The translations under genes and the position numbers were made by a program. Below are positions 10,712 through 12,343 of a stretch of DNA of 12,343 nt, one piece after another. The stretch covers positions 1 through 12,343 of the forward strand of contig CBERPN010000125.1 of assembly GCA_965524675.1 (NCBI GenBank), written 5' to 3'. Source of the DNA: CALLQB01 sp036479275 (GTDB taxonomy: Bacteria > Actinomycetota > Acidimicrobiia > Acidimicrobiales > SHLQ01). Under the pieces are notes generated by a model. It had not been told where the DNA came from, did not search any database, and saw only the letters and a program-made list of their open reading frames with translations. Every line of letters begins with the position of its first letter. Position 1 is the stretch's first letter.

Positions 10712-11290
10712 TCACTGTTCGATTTCGTCGATTGGCCGCCAAGAGTGAAGCGCCTTACTCGTTGTTAGGTCGATCGTGTAGTAGTGGCCTTGGCCGGGTT
10801 GGTCGTGGCGGCGATCGATGTCTTGGCCGGTTAGGTGGCAGTACCAAAGCGTGCCGACCGCCCCGTGACCAACGACGGCGATGTCGGTTTTGGTTGTCGG
10901 GTCGAGGAAGTTAGCGAGGCTACTGACAATGCGTGCCTGAGCGTCGATCGCTCGTTCCCAACCGCGGACCGACTCCTCGGGTCGGCTGAAGAACTGATCG
11001 GCGAGTGCTTCGAACTCGTTGGCTGGTACGAACCCGGTGGCTGTGCGGTCGTTCTCACCTGTGTCGGGTCGGGTCTCGAACGGTAGGTCGAGGTGGGCGG
11101 CGAGAAGGTCGACGGTTTCGAGCGCCTTGGTCTCCTCGCTCGACACAATCCGTCCGATCGATGAGACCCAGGGTTGATGCAGCATGGCCTTGGCTCGTCG
11201 TCGCCCTTCATCGCTGAGGCCCCATCGGGCGACTGGCACATCGCGGTCGACGGCGACGTTGGGATGGGTTATGTAGCGAAGCTTGGCCAT
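10712..11290 (-). CDS. Histidine phosphatase (phosphoglycerate-mutase fold) family protein, atypical
   Basis: A 192-residue member of the histidine-phosphatase superfamily. The nucleophile His9 is present, but the classical RHG reads THP (YITHPNV), the second phosphate-pocket Arg (S-x-x-x-R-A-x-x-T-A) is Lys55 in SSEETKALETV, while the second catalytic His is kept in VVGHGAVG (His142) and an acidic residue occurs in TGEND. A subgroup with THP and ETKALET exists as I recall it, so this is a family trait rather than decay; activity is uncertain. ATG 11290 fits the first strand (MAKLRYITH). It precedes the PHP gene on the same strand. Confidence 0.83.
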   Translation of the reverse strand: MAKLRYITHPNVAVDRDVPVARWGLSDEGRRRAKAMLHQPWVSSIGRIVSSEETKALETVDLLAAHLDLPFETRPDTGENDRTATGFVPANEFEALADQFFSRPEESVRGWERAIDAQARIVSSLANFLDPTTKTDIAVVGHGAVGTLWYCHLTGQDIDRRHDQPGQGHYYTIDLTTSKALHSWRPIDEIEQ

Positions 11291-11334
11291 CTAGTGATTT
11301 GTTATTGCCTGTGTTGCCAGGCTTGGAGTGGCAC

Positions 11335-11643
11335 CTAGTTTCCTGGGTACGGGAAGGGTTCGATTGTCCAGTCGATGGGTCCAGGTTCTAGTTGTCCTTG
11401 GTCAAGATCGCTGGACGTGGCAAGGGTCATGAGGCCCTTCCCGTTGTTAGCCGACTGCTCGGCGACCGGCTCGTTGGGTTCGAAGTAGTGGTGGCACCAC
11501 AGGTCGATGGCGGCTGTCTGGGTTTCTGCTACTACAGCTAGGTCGAGGCTGTGGCCGTCCTCGTTCTCGGCTCGTAGGTAGAACATCGATAGCGGATCGT
11601 GAGAGCTATCGATTCCCATTGGCTTGGGCATGGTGGTGCTCAT
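11335..11643 (-). CDS. Small hypothetical protein
   Basis: A 102-residue, rather acidic protein with no recognised family. The middle (SMFYLRAENEDGHSLDLAVVAETQTAAIDLWCHHYF) looks like a strand-strand-helix unit, and the ends are poorly structured with many Asn, Ser and Pro; the tail IDWTIEPFPYPGN is unusual. No signal peptide or membrane segment. Start ATG 11643 is well supported by AAGGAG 9 nt upstream. It lies 44 bp before the histidine-phosphatase-fold gene and may be its operon leader gene. Confidence 0.7.
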   Translation of the reverse strand: MSTTMPKPMGIDSSHDPLSMFYLRAENEDGHSLDLAVVAETQTAAIDLWCHHYFEPNEPVAEQSANNGKGLMTLATSSDLDQGQLEPGPIDWTIEPFPYPGN

Positions 11644-11858
11644 CGTGTTGGGCTCCTTGTTGGTTTGTGGCGGGTAGATGGGCGCTGATCTGGTCTAGCG
11701 CATTTGTGGGATAATGATCACGATTACGACAGTTCGATAGTCTCGTTGTCAGCAATTACCGCAGACGGGCTTGTCCTAGCTACCTACTCTGTGAACCTGT
11801 TCGTCAGCGCGGTTGAGTGACAACTAGCGGTATCCGGACGCTCCAGCCGTCTGCGGAG
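11644..11858. other. Intergenic region between the AraC and small hypothetical genes
   Basis: The longest gene-free stretch of the window (215 bp). It should hold the promoter of the small hypothetical gene, but no convincing -35/-10 pair is seen. It contains TAAT-N7-ATTA at 11711-11725 and, on the minus strand, ATTGCTGACA (11756-11747), the same 10-mer as in the two MarR operator candidates. No ORF of protein-like character on either strand. Confidence 0.4.
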
Positions 11859-12343
11859 CTAGCCGCTATGATCGCGAAGGTACCGACCTGGGGTTGTTCC
11901 GAACGCCGCGCGGAATGCTGCGATGAACGCGCTTGGCTCGTGATACCCACAGCGAGTGGCGGCATCTGTGACGCTGTGTCCTTGCGTGAGGGCCACAATG
12001 CCGTGCTGTAGTCGGAGTTGGGTCCTCCACTGACCAAACGTCGTTCCCGTCTCGGCTTTGAAAATCCGTTGTAGCGTTCGCTCATGAGCGCCAATGTCGC
12101 GACCGAATTCTCGTAGGGTTCGCTCGTCGGTCGGGTCGCGATCCAATGCTTCGGCGACGGCCCGCGCTCGCGGATCTTCGAGCCGGGGCAGTCGAAGTGG
12201 GGGCGCCGAGGCGGCCGCCTCGAGCTGATCGAGGATCACGGCTTCGAGCCGCCTGCGCGGCGGGCCAGAGGAGTCGTCGCGATGGATGTAGCGGATTAGC
12301 TCGCGGAGCAGCGGGCTGACGTATATGACAGCGACCCCGGGTC
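11859..12343 (-). CDS. AraC-family transcriptional regulator, partial (5' end outside window)
   Basis: The last 161 codons of an AraC/XylS regulator; the frame stays open to the window's right edge, so the start and most of the cupin-like sensor domain are missing (such proteins have about 250-270 residues). Seen: the end of the sensor domain with VSPLLRELIRYI and RRLEAVILDQLEAA, then the two HTHs: DERTLREFGRDIGAHERTLQRIFKAETGTTFGQWRTQLRL and SVTDAATRCGYHEPSAFIAAFRAAFGTTPGRYL, the second being the diagnostic AraC signature. The GTG at 12239 is internal and not the start. Targets unknown; downstream genes on the same strand are possible. Confidence 0.9.
   Translation of the reverse strand, partial: PGVAVIYVSPLLRELIRYIHRDDSSGPPRRRLEAVILDQLEAAASAPPLRLPRLEDPRARAVAEALDRDPTDERTLREFGRDIGAHERTLQRIFKAETGTTFGQWRTQLRLQHGIVALTQGHSVTDAATRCGYHEPSAFIAAFRAAFGTTPGRYLRDHSG

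Overview
This looks like a chromosomal segment of a GC-rich actinobacterium. That inference rests on GC-biased codon use, an F420-type LLM (luciferase-like monooxygenase) flavin oxidoreductase, actinobacterial regulator families, and seven genes whose start codon lies 6-7 nt after a TANNNT -10 box (leaderless transcription). Genus cannot be read from the sequence; Acidimicrobiia or a relative is a guess. There is no tRNA, rRNA, CRISPR array, phage or insertion sequence. The window is a mosaic of short regulator-plus-small-enzyme units, cut at both ends by partial regulators.

Left third (1-3.6 kb): a partial Crp/Fnr regulator (-) is divergent from a YCII-domain protein (+). A WYL regulator (-) is divergent from a RidA-like protein followed by a DksA/TraR zinc-finger protein (+), with a TGACA-N5-TGTCA palindrome between them. 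A MerR/GyrI-type regulator follows; its start region carries two related back-to-back hairpins.

Middle (3.6-8.9 kb, mostly +): an MmcQ/YjbR protein; a likely metabolic cassette of a second RidA-like protein, a glyoxalase/VOC protein and an LLM oxidoreductase; a MarR regulator (-) divergent from a YczE-like membrane protein and a GNAT acetyltransferase, with well-defined operator-like palindromes between them; then a methyltransferase overlapping a P-loop kinase-like gene that appears to have lost its middle by an in-frame deletion.

Right third (8.9-12.3 kb, all -): a FitAB/VapBC-type toxin-antitoxin pair, a PHP-family phosphatase, a histidine-phosphatase-fold protein with altered catalytic residues, a small unknown protein, and the DNA-binding half of an AraC regulator running off the window.

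The most interesting items are the MarR/yczE operator array, a 13-codon ORF with a strong Shine-Dalgarno wedged between the YczE-like gene and the acetyltransferase, the tandem hairpins at the MerR start, the internally deleted kinase, and two RidA homologues that both lack the catalytic arginine. I see no convincing wholly new multi-gene system.
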